NCBI GenBank assembly: GCA_015231915.1
Contig: JADGAR010000010.1
Coordinates: 1 to 64,000 of the forward strand
Reading direction: 5' to 3'
DNA length: 64,000 nucleotides
From: Magnetococcales bacterium
GTDB lineage: Bacteria; Pseudomonadota; Magnetococcia; Magnetococcales; Magnetaquicoccaceae
Under the pieces are notes generated by a model. The model made no database searches and was not told the DNA's origin. It saw nothing but the letters and a program-made list of their open reading frames with translations. The position numbers and the translations under genes are program-made. Below, in pieces: positions 7,492-17,068 of the stretch; position 1 is the stretch's first letter; each line of letters begins with the position of its first letter.

Positions 7492-8328
7492 ATGAGCGCC
7501 AGCGGAGAGGCGATGCTCGCCCTGGAGGCCCTGATGGCCAGGTTGCGGGGGGAAAACGGCTGCCCCTGGGACCGGGAACAGACCCCGACCACCCTCCTCC
7601 CCTACACCATCGAAGAGGCCTACGAGGTGGCCGAGGCGGTGGAGACCGGCAACCACTCCGCCTGGCGGGACGAACTGGGGGATCTGCTGTTTCATGTCGT
7701 GTTCCACGCCCGCATCGCCGAAGAGCGCGGGCTTTTCACCCTCGCCGACGTGATCGCCGGGATCACCGCCAAGATGACCCGGCGCCATCCCCATGTCTTC
7801 GATCCGGCCACCACCCCCCTGCGCGAGGCCGAGGCGGTGGTGGCGCGCTGGGAGGAGATCAAGCGGGCGGAAAAACCCCGCGCGGACGCCCCCGCATCCC
7901 TCTTCGACGACCTCACCAGTTGCCTGCCCGCCCTGCTGTGGGCCGCCAAGGTGCAGCGCAAGATGGCCCAGGTGGGCTTCGACTGGCAGGACGCCGACGG
8001 GGTATTGGAAAAAGTCCAGGAGGAGTTGGGAGAACTCCGGGAGGCCAGGGAGCAGATGGATCGGGAAGAAGAATTGGGCGACCTGCTCTTCACCATGGTC
8101 AATCTCGCCCGCCACATGCGCATCAATCCGGAGATCGCCCTGCGTCGCGCCACCCACAAGTTCCAGGCCCGTTTCCGCTACATGGAGCAGCGACTCCATG
8201 CCCAAAACCGCACCCCAGGGGAGGCCGACCTGGAGGAACTGGAGGCTTTGTGGCTGGAAAGCAAGCGGCAATCCGGCGCGACCGATCCGGCTGGCATGCA
8301 CGCCGTCGATGCGCAACGCGCACCATGA
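7492..8328 (+). CDS. mazG: Nucleoside triphosphate pyrophosphohydrolase MazG
   Basis: A 278-residue house-cleaning enzyme that hydrolyses non-canonical NTPs to NMP and pyrophosphate. It has the duplicated MazG architecture: the first domain carries LRGENGCPWDREQT and EEAYEVAEAVE-x-ELGDLLFHVVFHAR (the metal-binding E-E-x-x-E/D residues), the second repeats it with KVQEELGELREA and EELGDLLFTMVNLARH. Length agrees with E. coli MazG (263). GGGGAGG nine bases before ATG 7492 sets the start, although the frame is open further upstream. The stop overlaps the ATG of the next gene (ATGA), so the two are translationally coupled. Confidence 0.95.
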   Translation: MSASGEAMLALEALMARLRGENGCPWDREQTPTTLLPYTIEEAYEVAEAVETGNHSAWRDELGDLLFHVVFHARIAEERGLFTLADVIAGITAKMTRRHPHVFDPATTPLREAEAVVARWEEIKRAEKPRADAPASLFDDLTSCLPALLWAAKVQRKMAQVGFDWQDADGVLEKVQEELGELREAREQMDREEELGDLLFTMVNLARHMRINPEIALRRATHKFQARFRYMEQRLHAQNRTPGEADLEELEALWLESKRQSGATDPAGMHAVDAQRAP

Positions 8329-9347
8329 CCCACCCCTTCCGGGATCCCACCGTCATTGCCGCTGCCGGGGCGTTGATCGACCGGCACCGTTTCGATGAGG
8401 CGCTCGCCTATCTTTCCGGCTTCGTTGGCAACCAGGCAGAACTGGCGCAAGGCTACCGTCTGCTGGCCGACCTGCACCACTCCGCCCTGCTCCGGGAGCC
8501 GCATCACGCCCCCCACTGGTTCGGCCTGGCCTCCTCGGTGGCCAACTGGAGCCGGCTGCAACCCGTCTCCCCGGAAGAAAGTTCACCAACCGATCCGAAC
8601 CGCTCCTTTTCGGTGATCATTTGCAGCATCGATGGCGAAAAGGAACGCCGCGCGGTGGCCCATTACCAGCGCCTGCTGGCGGGTTGCGCCTTCGAGATCG
8701 TCGTCATCCGCGACGCGCGCTCCCTGTGCGAGGGGTACAACCGGGGGATCCGTCATGCACAAGGCGAGATCCTCATCCTCTCCCACGACGACATCGAGAT
8801 TCTCTCCCCGGCGTTCGTTCCGCGCTTGATCCGCCACCTGCAACATCACGACCTGGTGGGCGTGGCCGGGACCTCCCGTCTGATCCAACCCAGGTGGGTC
8901 AGTGCGGGCTGGCCGTACCTCCACGGCATGGTGGCGCACGAGGCGGAAGGGGTCTGCAAGATCTCGGTCTTCGGCAAACCCGCCCTGACGGATCCTGGGG
9001 CGCAAGCCCTGGACGGCTGCTGGTTCGCCTTGCGCCGATCCCTGCTGGAGCACGTCCGCTTCGACGAGGAGCGTTTCGACGGCTTTCATTTCTACGATCT
9101 GGACTTTTCGTTCGCCGCCCATCTGGCCGGAGTGCGGGTGGCGGTGTGCAACGACATCCTGGCGCTGCACGACTCCCCGGGCCACATGGACGCGGCCTGG
9201 TGGCGTTACAGCGCCCTCTTCGCCGCCAAATACGCGCACCGGTTCGCCACCCCGCCGGAAGAGGCGGTCCAGCCCCATTTCATCCTGAGTTTTGCCGATC
9301 GGGAAACGCTCGTCACCTTCTCCGAGCGCATGGCGTTTTATTATTGA
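8325..9347 (+). CDS. Glycosyltransferase-like protein (GT-A fold, StrF-type)
   Basis: A 340-residue cytoplasmic protein. The first 90 residues form a helical region with no recognised domain. From about residue 93 (SFSVIICSIDGEKE) it follows the Glyco_tranf_2_5/StrF-like glycosyltransferase pattern: CEGYNRGIRHAQGEILILSHDD holds the nucleotide-sugar-binding HDD motif in place of DXD, followed by the DGCWFALRRSLLE and FDGFHFYDLDFSFAA segments typical of GT2-type enzymes acting on surface or flagellar glycans. It overlaps mazG by four bases and ends convergent with the FHA gene. Donor and acceptor cannot be told. Confidence 0.8.
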   Translation: MTHPFRDPTVIAAAGALIDRHRFDEALAYLSGFVGNQAELAQGYRLLADLHHSALLREPHHAPHWFGLASSVANWSRLQPVSPEESSPTDPNRSFSVIICSIDGEKERRAVAHYQRLLAGCAFEIVVIRDARSLCEGYNRGIRHAQGEILILSHDDIEILSPAFVPRLIRHLQHHDLVGVAGTSRLIQPRWVSAGWPYLHGMVAHEAEGVCKISVFGKPALTDPGAQALDGCWFALRRSLLEHVRFDEERFDGFHFYDLDFSFAAHLAGVRVAVCNDILALHDSPGHMDAAWWRYSALFAAKYAHRFATPPEEAVQPHFILSFADRETLVTFSERMAFYY

Positions 9348-9367
9348 AGAATTTCTTCTCTTGCAAT

Positions 9368-10501
9368 TCACCTGGCGATCAGGTGGTGGTACAAGGTGCT
9401 CGGGAACATGAGGGTGAACTCGTGCCTGCCGATCTTGATCCGGTCGCCGTCGAACACTTCCCGGTCCCGGTCGCCGATGGTCTGACCGTTGATGAAAACG
9501 CCATTGGTGGAGTTCAGGTCCCGCAGGAAGTATTGCCCGGTCTCGCCGAACCGGATCCTGGCATGCCGGTTGGAAATGGCGTCGTCCGGCATCCGGATGT
9601 CGTTGTCCTCGCCCCGACCGATGGCCAGGATCTCGCTGCCGTCCTCCTCGATCCGCTCCGGGGGCAGCAGCGGATAGATGGCCCTCCCCAACACCCGCAC
9701 CGGCATGGCATTGTTCCCGGCAGTGATGTCGGGGAGAAACCCCACGGTGGCCTCCGGCCCCATGCCGGCCAAACGCACCCCATACCCCCGGAACACCCCG
9801 GAACCGACCAGACTGGGATGACGCATGAGCTGCGCGAAGAAATCCCGGTCGTGCCGGTGGGCGCATTCCTTCAGGACCTTGTAATCGGCCTGCCCCATGG
9901 CGTTGATCAATTGCCGGATGCTCGTGTCCGGCTGGATGCCCCGCAGACGCAGATAGAGGGAACTGGGCGCGAACAACTGGAAGCGGAACCGACCGAGAAT
10001 CACCGCGTCTCCGTCGTAAAGCGGGGTCTCGCCGGCAATGGGGAGCTGGTTGACGTACACCGGATTGGATCCCCCCAGGACGCGAATGCGGAAACGGGTG
10101 TCACGGGTCACATGAATCACGGCCTGGAAACGCGAGATGGCATAATCCGATATGACAAAATCGTTTTCATTGGTGCGCCCCAGGGTGAAGGATTGGACGC
10201 CTCCGGCCCCACCCTCCGGCTTGCGGAACAGATAGATCACCTCCGCGAGCGAACCGGTGCCCGGCGGATCGGCAAGGTCGGCAGTGGCGGGCCGGAAGGC
10301 AACCGTCTCCACGGTCTCGCTCCGGGAGGGCGTGACCTGACCGCGCATCACCTCGTCCCCGGCCAGGACCCAATGGCCCAACAGACGGACGAAGTGCTGT
10401 TCCGGGCACTCCCGGCTCAAGCGTTCCAGGGCCTGGTAATCCAGCCTGCCACCTGCGGTCAGCAGGTCCGTGACGCTTTCGATGTTACGCTTCCGAGTCA
10501 T
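9368..10501 (-). CDS. Protein with two FHA domains
   Basis: A 377-residue cytoplasmic protein. FHA domains bind phosphothreonine peptides, usually made by Ser/Thr kinases. The first (about residues 105-185) starts FTLGRTNENDFVISDYAISR but has Gln where the usual His of SRxHA stands. The second (about 285-370) is canonical: LAIGRGEDNDI, NRHARI, DLNSTNGVFING. The 100-residue N-terminal region and the linker are unrecognised; both contain a similar D-Y/A-x-L helix beside conserved H/W residues (LDYQALERL, QADYKVLKEC), which may be a repeated small helical module. A -10-like TATACT lies at 10548-10553 on this strand. The start at 10501 is the first in-frame ATG giving a sensible N-terminus; its ribosome-binding site is weak. 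A kinase that could serve it is at 58853-60799. Confidence 0.85.
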   Translation of the reverse strand: MTRKRNIESVTDLLTAGGRLDYQALERLSRECPEQHFVRLLGHWVLAGDEVMRGQVTPSRSETVETVAFRPATADLADPPGTGSLAEVIYLFRKPEGGAGGVQSFTLGRTNENDFVISDYAISRFQAVIHVTRDTRFRIRVLGGSNPVYVNQLPIAGETPLYDGDAVILGRFRFQLFAPSSLYLRLRGIQPDTSIRQLINAMGQADYKVLKECAHRHDRDFFAQLMRHPSLVGSGVFRGYGVRLAGMGPEATVGFLPDITAGNNAMPVRVLGRAIYPLLPPERIEEDGSEILAIGRGEDNDIRMPDDAISNRHARIRFGETGQYFLRDLNSTNGVFINGQTIGDRDREVFDGDRIKIGRHEFTLMFPSTLYHHLIAR

Positions 10502-10630
10502 GCGCACCGTCCGGCAAAAGGGAATCGTGATCGTTGGTTGGTGAAGCAGTATACGACAAAAACAGCCCAAATGCACCGATCTGTCCTGGCGCAAAAAATC
10601 GCGCAGACTTGCCAAAACGGCTGCATCTGA

Positions 10631-10659
10631 ATTATGGTGCCATAATCGTCCAAATGGAC
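10631..10659. promoter_or_regulatory. Two adjacent inverted repeats upstream of acnB
   Basis: ATTATGG-TG-CCATAAT (10631-10646) is a perfect seven-base-arm palindrome, followed one base later by GTCCA-AA-TGGAC (10648-10659). A weak sigma-70-like pair, TTGCCA at 10609 and TTATGG at 10632 with a 17-base spacer, overlaps the first palindrome. This is where an operator would be expected for the divergently arranged FHA gene and acnB. The regulator is unknown. Confidence 0.45.
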
Positions 10660-10706
10660 AATCCAAGACAGGCTGTCGTAAATCTTTTTCAAGGAGAACG
10701 AATTCC

Positions 10707-13244
10707 ATGCTCGAAGCCTATCGTCAACATGTCGCCGAACGCGCCAAACAAGGGGTCCCCCCCCTGCCCCTGAATGCCCAGCAGACCGACGAAGTCACCA
10801 AACTGCTGCGCAATCCCCCGGCGGGCGAGGCGGAATTCCTCAAGAATCTGCTGGTCAATCAGGTCCCTCCCGGCGTGGACGACGCCGCCAAGGTGAAGGC
10901 GGAATTTCTCGACCAGGTGGCTCAAGGCAAGATCGCCTGTTCGGTCATCTCCACGCAAGAGGCGGTGCAACTGCTGGGCACGATGATCGGCGGCTTCAAC
11001 GTCATGCCCCTGATCCAACTTCTCGACAACCCCGCCCTGGCGGATGAAGCGGTGGCGGCCCTCTCCAACACCCTGATGATCTATGACGCCTTCGACACCC
11101 TGGCAAGCAAAGCCAAAAGCAATTCCAAGGCGCAACAGGTGTTGAAGAACTGGGCGGACGCCACCTGGTTCACCTCGCGTCAGCCCATGCCGGAAGAGAT
11201 CACCGTGACCCTGTTCCAGGTGGCCGGCGAGACCAATACCGACGACCTCTCCCCGGCCTCCGAGGCGTGGAGCCGGCCCGACGTGCCGGTGCATGCTTTG
11301 TCGATGCTGGTGACCCGTCAACCCGGCTCGCTGGAGCAGATCACCGCCCTGAAGCAAAAGGGTCATCCCCTGGCCTACCTGGGCGACGTGGTGGGAACCG
11401 GGTCGTCACGCAAATCGGCGGCCAACTCCCTGATCTGGCACATCGGCCAGGACATCCCCCATGTCCCGGCCAAGCGGACCGGCGGCGTGGTGATCGGCGG
11501 GACCATCGCCCCGATCTTCTTCAACACGGCGGAAGACTCCGGCATGCTGCCGATCCAGTGTGATGTCAGCGCCCTGAAAAACGGCGATGTGGTCACCATC
11601 AACACCAAAAACGGCACCATCTCCCGCGACGGGCAGGTGGTCACGCAGTTCGCCATCAAACCGACCACCCTGCCGGACGAAGTGCGGGCGGGCGGGCGGG
11701 TGAATCTGATCGTGGGACGCAAACTGACCGCCAAGGCGCGGGAAGTGCTGGGCCTGCCCCCCACCACGCTGTTCGTCTCCCCGGAGAGTCCCCCGGACAC
11801 CGGCAAGGGGTATACCCTGGCCCAGAAAATGGTCGGCAAGGCGGTGGGCAAGACCGGGGTGCGTCCCGGCGAGTATTGCGAACCGACCATGACCACCGTG
11901 GGTTCGCAAGACACCACCGGCCCCATGACCCGGGACGAGATCAAGGAACTGGCCTGTCTGGGCTTCTCGGCGGATTTCGTGATCCAGTCGTTCTGCCACA
12001 CGGCGGCCTATCCCAAGGCGGTGGACGTGCAGACCCACAAAACCCTGCCGCGCTTCTTCTCGGATCGGGGCGGCGTGGCGCTGCGTCCCGGCGATGGCAT
12101 CATCCACTCCTGGCTCAACCGGGTCTGCCTGCCGGACACGGTGGGGACCGGAGGCGACTCCCATACCCGTTTCCCCATCGGCATCTCCTTCCCGGCGGGT
12201 TCGGGACTGGTGGCCTTTGCCGCCGCCACCGGCGCCATGCCTCTGGTCATGCCGGAATCGGTGCTGGTCCGTTTCACCGGGTCGTTGCAGCCGGGGGTCA
12301 CCTTGCGCGATCTGGTCAACGCCATCCCCTACGTCGCCATCCAGCGCGGTCTGCTGACCGTGGAAAAGGCGGGCAAGAAGAACATCTTCAATGGCCGCAT
12401 CCTGGAAATCGAGGGACTGCCCGACCTCAAGGTGGAGCAGGCATTCGAACTGACCGACGCCTCGGCGGAGCGTTCCGCAGCGGCCTGCACCGTGCGTTTG
12501 AACAAGGAACCGATCATCGAGTTCCTGCAGTCGAACGTCACCCTGCTCAAGAACATGGTCAATCAGGGGTATCAATCCAAAAACGCCCTCAACAAGCGGA
12601 TCGCGGCCATGGAGGCCTGGCTGGCCAATCCGGTTCTGCTGGAACCGGACGCGGACGCCGAATACGCCGCCGTGATCGAGATCAATCTCAACGAGATCAA
12701 GGAACCCATCCTGGCCTGCCCCAACGACCCGGATGATGTCAAGCTGTTGTCTTCCGTGGCGGGCACCACCGTGGACGAGGTGTTCATCGGTTCGTGCATG
12801 ACCAACATCGGTCACTTCCGCGCCACGGCGAAAATCCTCGAAAACCAGCCGCCGGTGCCGGGCCGCTTGTGGATGTCGCCGCCCACCCGCATGGACGAGC
12901 GGCAACTCATCTCCGAAGGGCTGTACAGCGTCTACGGCAAATCGGGCGCCCGCATGGAGATTCCCGGCTGTTCCTTGTGCATGGGCAACCAGGCCCGGGT
13001 GCGCAGCAACACCACCGTGGTCTCCACCTCCACGCGGAATTTCAACAATCGCATGGGAGACGGTGCGAAGGTGTTCCTCTCCTCTGCCGAAGTGGCGGCC
13101 ATCACCGCGCAACTGGGCAAACTCCCCTCGGTGGACGAGTACATGACCATCATGGCCGACAGGGTGACCCCCAAGTCCTCGAATGTGTACAAGTATTTAA
13201 ATTTCCACGAAATACCCAACTACGAACAAACCGGCGGGGCCTGA
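10707..13244 (+). CDS. acnB: Bifunctional aconitate hydratase 2 / 2-methylisocitrate dehydratase AcnB
   Basis: An 845-residue TCA-cycle enzyme converting citrate to isocitrate. Domain order is that of AcnB: N-terminal HEAT-like domain (about 1-160), the swivel domain moved to the N-terminal side (about 165-375, including [16 protein letters not shown] and [13 protein letters not shown]), then the three catalytic domains. The 4Fe-4S ligands are visible as C697 (GSCMTNIGH), C755 and C758 (GCSLCMGNQ), with the same spacing as in E. coli AcnB. AAGGAG lies ten bases before the start. E. coli AcnB also binds mRNA when it loses its cluster; the HEAT domain is present here. A strong terminator follows. 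Confidence 0.98.
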   Translation: MLEAYRQHVAERAKQGVPPLPLNAQQTDEVTKLLRNPPAGEAEFLKNLLVNQVPPGVDDAAKVKAEFLDQVAQGKIACSVISTQEAVQLLGTMIGGFNVMPLIQLLDNPALADEAVAALSNTLMIYDAFDTLASKAKSNSKAQQVLKNWADATWFTSRQPMPEEITVTLFQVAGETNTDDLSPASEAWSRPDVPVHALSMLVTRQPGSLEQITALKQKGHPLAYLGDVVGTGSSRKSAANSLIWHIGQDIPHVPAKRTGGVVIGGTIAPIFFNTAEDSGMLPIQCDVSALKNGDVVTINTKNGTISRDGQVVTQFAIKPTTLPDEVRAGGRVNLIVGRKLTAKAREVLGLPPTTLFVSPESPPDTGKGYTLAQKMVGKAVGKTGVRPGEYCEPTMTTVGSQDTTGPMTRDEIKELACLGFSADFVIQSFCHTAAYPKAVDVQTHKTLPRFFSDRGGVALRPGDGIIHSWLNRVCLPDTVGTGGDSHTRFPIGISFPAGSGLVAFAAATGAMPLVMPESVLVRFTGSLQPGVTLRDLVNAIPYVAIQRGLLTVEKAGKKNIFNGRILEIEGLPDLKVEQAFELTDASAERSAAACTVRLNKEPIIEFLQSNVTLLKNMVNQGYQSKNALNKRIAAMEAWLANPVLLEPDADAEYAAVIEINLNEIKEPILACPNDPDDVKLLSSVAGTTVDEVFIGSCMTNIGHFRATAKILENQPPVPGRLWMSPPTRMDERQLISEGLYSVYGKSGARMEIPGCSLCMGNQARVRSNTTVVSTSTRNFNNRMGDGAKVFLSSAEVAAITAQLGKLPSVDEYMTIMADRVTPKSSNVYKYLNFHEIPNYEQTGGA

Positions 13245-13261
13245 CCCCCCGGCAGCACACC

Positions 13262-13298
13262 AAAAGAGCGCCCAGCCCAACCGGGCGCTCTTTTTTTT
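13262..13298 (+). terminator. Rho-independent terminator after acnB
   Basis: GAGCGCCC (13266-13273), a nine-base loop, GGGCGCTC (13283-13290), then eight T. The A-run on the left arm means it could also act weakly in the other direction. Confidence 0.92.
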
Positions 13299-13317
13299 CC
13301 AAAGGGGGATCCTGTCC

Positions 13318-14241
13318 ATGCGACAACGCCGACTGATCCGCTTTGACTGGGCCATGAAACGGCTCTTGCGCAGCAAGGCCAATTTCGAAGTGCTGGAAGG
13401 GCTGTTGAGCGAATTGCTCATGACCGATGTGACAATCGTCGAAATCCTGGAGAGCGAGAGCAACAAGGACCATCACCGCGACAAGTTCAACCGGGTTGAC
13501 ATGAAAGTCAGGAACAGCCAGGACGAACTGATCTTGATCGAATTGCAATACGAACGGGAATACGATTACCTGCAACGCCTCGTCTATGCGACCTCCAAAA
13601 CAGTCACGGAACATCTGGACGAAAATGATGCCTATTCCAAAGTTCCGAAGGTGATTTCCATCAGTATCCTCTATTTTGATCTCGGCTGCGGGGAAGACTA
13701 TATCTACCATGGCACGACCTCGTTCCGAGGCCTGCACACCAACGACGAATTGCAGCTCAACGAAGGTCAGAAGGGGCTGTTCCGCCGCCAATCCGTTCAG
13801 GAGATCTTTCCGGAATTCTATCTGCTGCTGGTCAAGCGCTTCGATGAGGTCGCCCGCAACACCCTGGACGAATGGATCTATTTTTTGAAGACCGGCGACA
13901 TACGCGAGGAGTTCACCGCGCGCGGTCTGCGGAAGGCCAAGCAGGTGTTGGATATCCTGCAACTCCCGGAAGAAGAACGCCATGCCTACGAACGCTACCA
14001 GGACGACCTGCATTACCAGGCCAGCATGGTGGAATCCACCTGGACAGCGGGCATGATGGAGGGAGAAAAGAGAGGGGAGCGGAAAGGCCGGGCGGATACA
14101 CTACTGCAACTGCTGCAAGCGCGTTTTGGCCCCGTCCCGGAATCCGTCCGCAGCAGGGTGGACTCTGCCAGTCTGGAGGAATTGACGGCCTGGCTCGACC
14201 AGATCTTCAAGGCCGACTCGTTGCAGGCGCTCTTTCGATAG
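13318..14241 (+). CDS. Rpn/PD-(D/E)XK nuclease-family protein (second copy type)
   Basis: A 307-residue member of the Rpn family, subtype with an N-terminal FDWAMKRLLRSKANFEVLEGLLSELL segment. The nuclease core is visible in the NRVDMKVRNSQDELILIELQ stretch (residues about 60-82), where D and E-x-Q replace the usual D...E-x-K, so activity may be altered; related proteins often show exactly this pattern. The C-terminal 70 residues are the DUF4351-like tail with a charged GEKRGERKGRA helix. It differs clearly from the protein at 252-1280. It begins 20 bases after the acnB terminator, so it probably has its own promoter or relies on read-through. Confidence 0.88.
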   Translation: MRQRRLIRFDWAMKRLLRSKANFEVLEGLLSELLMTDVTIVEILESESNKDHHRDKFNRVDMKVRNSQDELILIELQYEREYDYLQRLVYATSKTVTEHLDENDAYSKVPKVISISILYFDLGCGEDYIYHGTTSFRGLHTNDELQLNEGQKGLFRRQSVQEIFPEFYLLLVKRFDEVARNTLDEWIYFLKTGDIREEFTARGLRKAKQVLDILQLPEEERHAYERYQDDLHYQASMVESTWTAGMMEGEKRGERKGRADTLLQLLQARFGPVPESVRSRVDSASLEELTAWLDQIFKADSLQALFR

Positions 14242-14284
14242 CGATTCTCCCAGGTCCAGGCGCTGCCCGGACCTGGGAGAATCG
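14242..14284. terminator. Long perfect hairpin between convergent genes
   Basis: CGATTCTCCCAGGTCC (14242-14257), an 11-base loop, and GGACCTGGGAGAATCG (14269-14284) form a perfect 16-base-pair stem directly after the stop of the Rpn gene and before the end of the convergent aminotransferase gene. There is no T-run on either side, so it is not a textbook terminator. It could slow polymerase, protect mRNA 3' ends, or be a repetitive extragenic palindrome. Confidence 0.6.
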
Positions 14285-14293
14285 ACATTCCGA

Positions 14294-15499
14294 TCACTTC
14301 GTCAAGATTTCCGCCACCTTGTGGATGCGGATCATGGCCTGTTCCAGATCCGCCATCGACGTGGCGAAGGAGATGCGGAAATAGGGGTCCAGACCGAACG
14401 CCGAACCTGGCACCACGGCCACGCCGACCGCCTCCAGGAGATAGGCGGACAACTCCAGGCTGTCCCTGATCGGTTTGCCCTCGGGTGTGGTGGTATTCAT
14501 CAGACCGGCCACGTTCGGGAACAGGTAAAAGGCCCCCTCCGGGGTGCGACAGGTGACACCCGGCATGGCGTTGAAGGCATTCACGCAGAAGTCCCGCCGC
14601 TCGCGGAACGCCTTCACCATGGGCTTGATGCACTTCTGCGGCCCGCTCAGCGCCACGGCGGCGGCGCGTTGGGCGATGGAGACGGCGTTGGAGGTGCTCT
14701 GGGACTGCATCTTGACCATGGCCTTGATGATCTCCTTTGGGCCAACGGCATAACCGATGCGCCACCCCGTCATGGAGTAGGCCTTCGACACCCCGCTCAC
14801 GATCACGGTGCGCTCCCGCAGTGCCGGGGCGACGGAGGTGATGGTGACGAATTGGAATGGTTTATACACGATTTTCTCATAAATATCGTCGCTGATCACC
14901 CAGACGTGGGGATGCCGTTCCAGCACTGCGGCCAGTTGCACCAGTTCCTCGGCGGTGTAGGCCGAACCGGTGGGATTGGACGGCGAGTTGATCACCAGGA
15001 AGCGCGTTTTTGGCGTGATGGCCGCTTCCAGCTCTTCCGGAGTCATTTTAAAACCGTTCGCCTCGGCGGTCGCCACGATGACCGGCTTGCCGTCGGCCAG
15101 CAACACCATGTCCGGATAGGAGACCCAGTAAGGCGCGGGAATGATCACCTCGTCACCGGGGTTCAGGGTGGCCTGGACCAGATTATAGAATGCCTGCTTG
15201 CCGCCCACGGTCACCACCACCTGATCCGGGGTGAAGGCGAGGTCGTGATCCTTGGCGTAGCGGCGGATGATGGCCTGGTGGAGTTCCCCGATCCCCTCCA
15301 CTGCGGTATACTTGGTGAACCCTTCGCGCAAGGCCAGAATGGCGGCTTTTTTGATGTGGACGGGGGTGTCGAAGTCGGGTTCCCCGGATCCCAGGCCGAT
15401 GACATCCTTGCCTTCGGCCTGCAACGCCTTGGCCTTGGCCGCGATCATGAGGGTGGGTGAGGGCTTTACGTTCTGGATGCGTTGGGATAAAAGAGACAT
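14294..15499 (-). CDS. Pyridoxal-phosphate aspartate-type aminotransferase (class I)
   Basis: A 401-residue class I aminotransferase of the I-gamma (AspC/AatA, aspartate or aspartate/prephenate) subgroup. Seen motifs: GSGEPDFDTP near residue 40, NSPSNPTGSAY (substrate carboxylate binding), the SDDIYEKIVY segment, and the PLP-lysine motif SGVSKAYSMTGWRIGY. The C-terminal arginine motif FRISFATS is intact. It transfers an amino group between aspartate (or another dicarboxylic or aromatic substrate) and 2-oxoglutarate; the exact substrate cannot be fixed by eye. The start at 15499 (SLLSQRIQNVKPS) matches family N-termini; the frame is open further upstream. It is divergent from cysS. Confidence 0.93.
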   Translation of the reverse strand: MSLLSQRIQNVKPSPTLMIAAKAKALQAEGKDVIGLGSGEPDFDTPVHIKKAAILALREGFTKYTAVEGIGELHQAIIRRYAKDHDLAFTPDQVVVTVGGKQAFYNLVQATLNPGDEVIIPAPYWVSYPDMVLLADGKPVIVATAEANGFKMTPEELEAAITPKTRFLVINSPSNPTGSAYTAEELVQLAAVLERHPHVWVISDDIYEKIVYKPFQFVTITSVAPALRERTVIVSGVSKAYSMTGWRIGYAVGPKEIIKAMVKMQSQSTSNAVSIAQRAAAVALSGPQKCIKPMVKAFRERRDFCVNAFNAMPGVTCRTPEGAFYLFPNVAGLMNTTTPEGKPIRDSLELSAYLLEAVGVAVVPGSAFGLDPYFRISFATSMADLEQAMIRIHKVAEILTK

Positions 15500-15613
15500 G
15501 GGGCGAGTTCCGCACGGCTGTAGGAATAAGGAAACGCGACGCATCAATCTAACATGGAGCCGGCGCGCCACGCAAGAGCGCCCGCGCCCTTCCGATCAGG
15601 AGAACTCACGGCA

Positions 15614-17068
15614 ATGACACTCTGTCTCCACAACTCCCTGGGCCGCCGGAAGGAGATTTTCCAGCCGCTGGTGCCGGGCCGGGCAGGCATCTACGTCTGC
15701 GGCATCACGGCGTATGACTATTGCCACATCGGCCATGCGCGGGTGATGGTCTCCTTCGACGTGATCGTGCGTCACCTGCGCGCCCTGGGCTATCAGGTGA
15801 CCTACGTGCGCAATTTCACGGACATCGACGACAAGATCATCCAGAGGGCGGCACGCGAGGGGGTGGAGATCGGCACCTTGACCGAACGTTTCATCCAGGC
15901 CTTTCACGAGGACATGCGAGACCTTGGGGTCGCCCCCGCCGATGTGGAACCCAGGGCCACGGATCACCTGCCGGAAATGCAGGAGATGATCCGCGCCCTG
16001 CTGGAGAAAAACCTGGCCTACTGCAGCGGCGGGGATGTTTACTATGCCGTGGACCGTTTTTCCGCTTACGGTGCGCTTTCGGGAAAACACCTGGAGGAAC
16101 TGGATGCCGGGGCACGGGTGGAGGTGGATGCACGCAAGAGCAATCCGTTGGATTTCGTGCTCTGGAAAGCGGCCAAGCCCGGGGAACCCGCCTGGCCATC
16201 TCCCTGGGGGCCGGGCCGACCGGGATGGCACATCGAGTGTTCGGCCATGAGCGTCAAGTATCTGGGCGAGTCGTTCGACATCCACGGCGGAGGTCGCGAC
16301 CTGATCTTTCCCCATCACGAAAACGAGATCGCCCAGACCGAAGGCGCGACCGGCAGGCCATGGGTGGCCCATTGGCTGCACAACGGCTTCGTCAATGTGG
16401 TCAGCGCCGAGGGGGAACGGGAGAAGATGTCCAAGAGCCTGGACAACTTCCGCACCATCCGCGACCTGCTGACCGCCTACCGGGGCGAGACCATCCGGAT
16501 GTTTCTGCTGGGCAGCCACTATCGGGCGCCGCTGGATTTTTCCTTCGAACTGCTGGACGCGGCGCGCGGCGGGCTGGACCGGCTGTACAGCGCGTTGCGC
16601 GGGGCGGAACAGGCGCTGGGCACCCTGCCGCAACCCGGAGCCATCGACTGGACCCAGGCCCGTGGCGAGGGCTGGGCGGAACCCTTTTTTGCCGCCATGG
16701 ACGACGATTTCAACACCCCGCGCGCCCTGGCCGTGCTCTTCGAGCAGGCCAAGGCGGTCAACCGACTGCTGCAGGAGACACAACACCCGGATCGCTCGGG
16801 GGAGTTGCGCCAGGAAACCGCCCGCTTGCGCGCGTTGGGATCGCTCCTCGGCCTGTGCGGGGAGGAACCGGAGAAACATTTCCGCTTTGCCGCCGACACC
16901 GGTGCCGGCGGGTCGGATGCGGCAATCGAGGAGCGGATCGCCCAACGCGCCCAGGCGCGGGCCAACCGGGATTTCGCGACAGCCGACCGCATTCGCGCGG
17001 AGTTGGCCGCTGCCGGGATCACCCTGGAGGACAGCAAGTCCGGCACCACCTGGAGGCGGGAGGGATGA
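15614..17068 (+). CDS. cysS: Cysteinyl-tRNA synthetase CysS
   Basis: A 484-residue class I aminoacyl-tRNA synthetase. HIGH motif at residues 38-41 (CHIGHAR), KMSKS at 271-275, and the conserved zinc-site region with [15 protein letters not shown] and HHENEIAQ. Also present are the [12 protein letters not shown] and [17 protein letters not shown] signatures specific to CysRS. It starts at the ATG at 15614 with AGGAG about 12 bases upstream; the upstream open frame has no family similarity. Its stop overlaps the start of rlmB (ATGA), a pairing seen in many bacteria. Confidence 0.98.
   Translation: MTLCLHNSLGRRKEIFQPLVPGRAGIYVCGITAYDYCHIGHARVMVSFDVIVRHLRALGYQVTYVRNFTDIDDKIIQRAAREGVEIGTLTERFIQAFHEDMRDLGVAPADVEPRATDHLPEMQEMIRALLEKNLAYCSGGDVYYAVDRFSAYGALSGKHLEELDAGARVEVDARKSNPLDFVLWKAAKPGEPAWPSPWGPGRPGWHIECSAMSVKYLGESFDIHGGGRDLIFPHHENEIAQTEGATGRPWVAHWLHNGFVNVVSAEGEREKMSKSLDNFRTIRDLLTAYRGETIRMFLLGSHYRAPLDFSFELLDAARGGLDRLYSALRGAEQALGTLPQPGAIDWTQARGEGWAEPFFAAMDDDFNTPRALAVLFEQAKAVNRLLQETQHPDRSGELRQETARLRALGSLLGLCGEEPEKHFRFAADTGAGGSDAAIEERIAQRAQARANRDFATADRIRAELAAAGITLEDSKSGTTWRREG

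Noticed and set aside
11406-13112. 568-codon minus-strand frame across acnB
   Set aside because: Antisense of a fully conserved enzyme; composition bias explains it.
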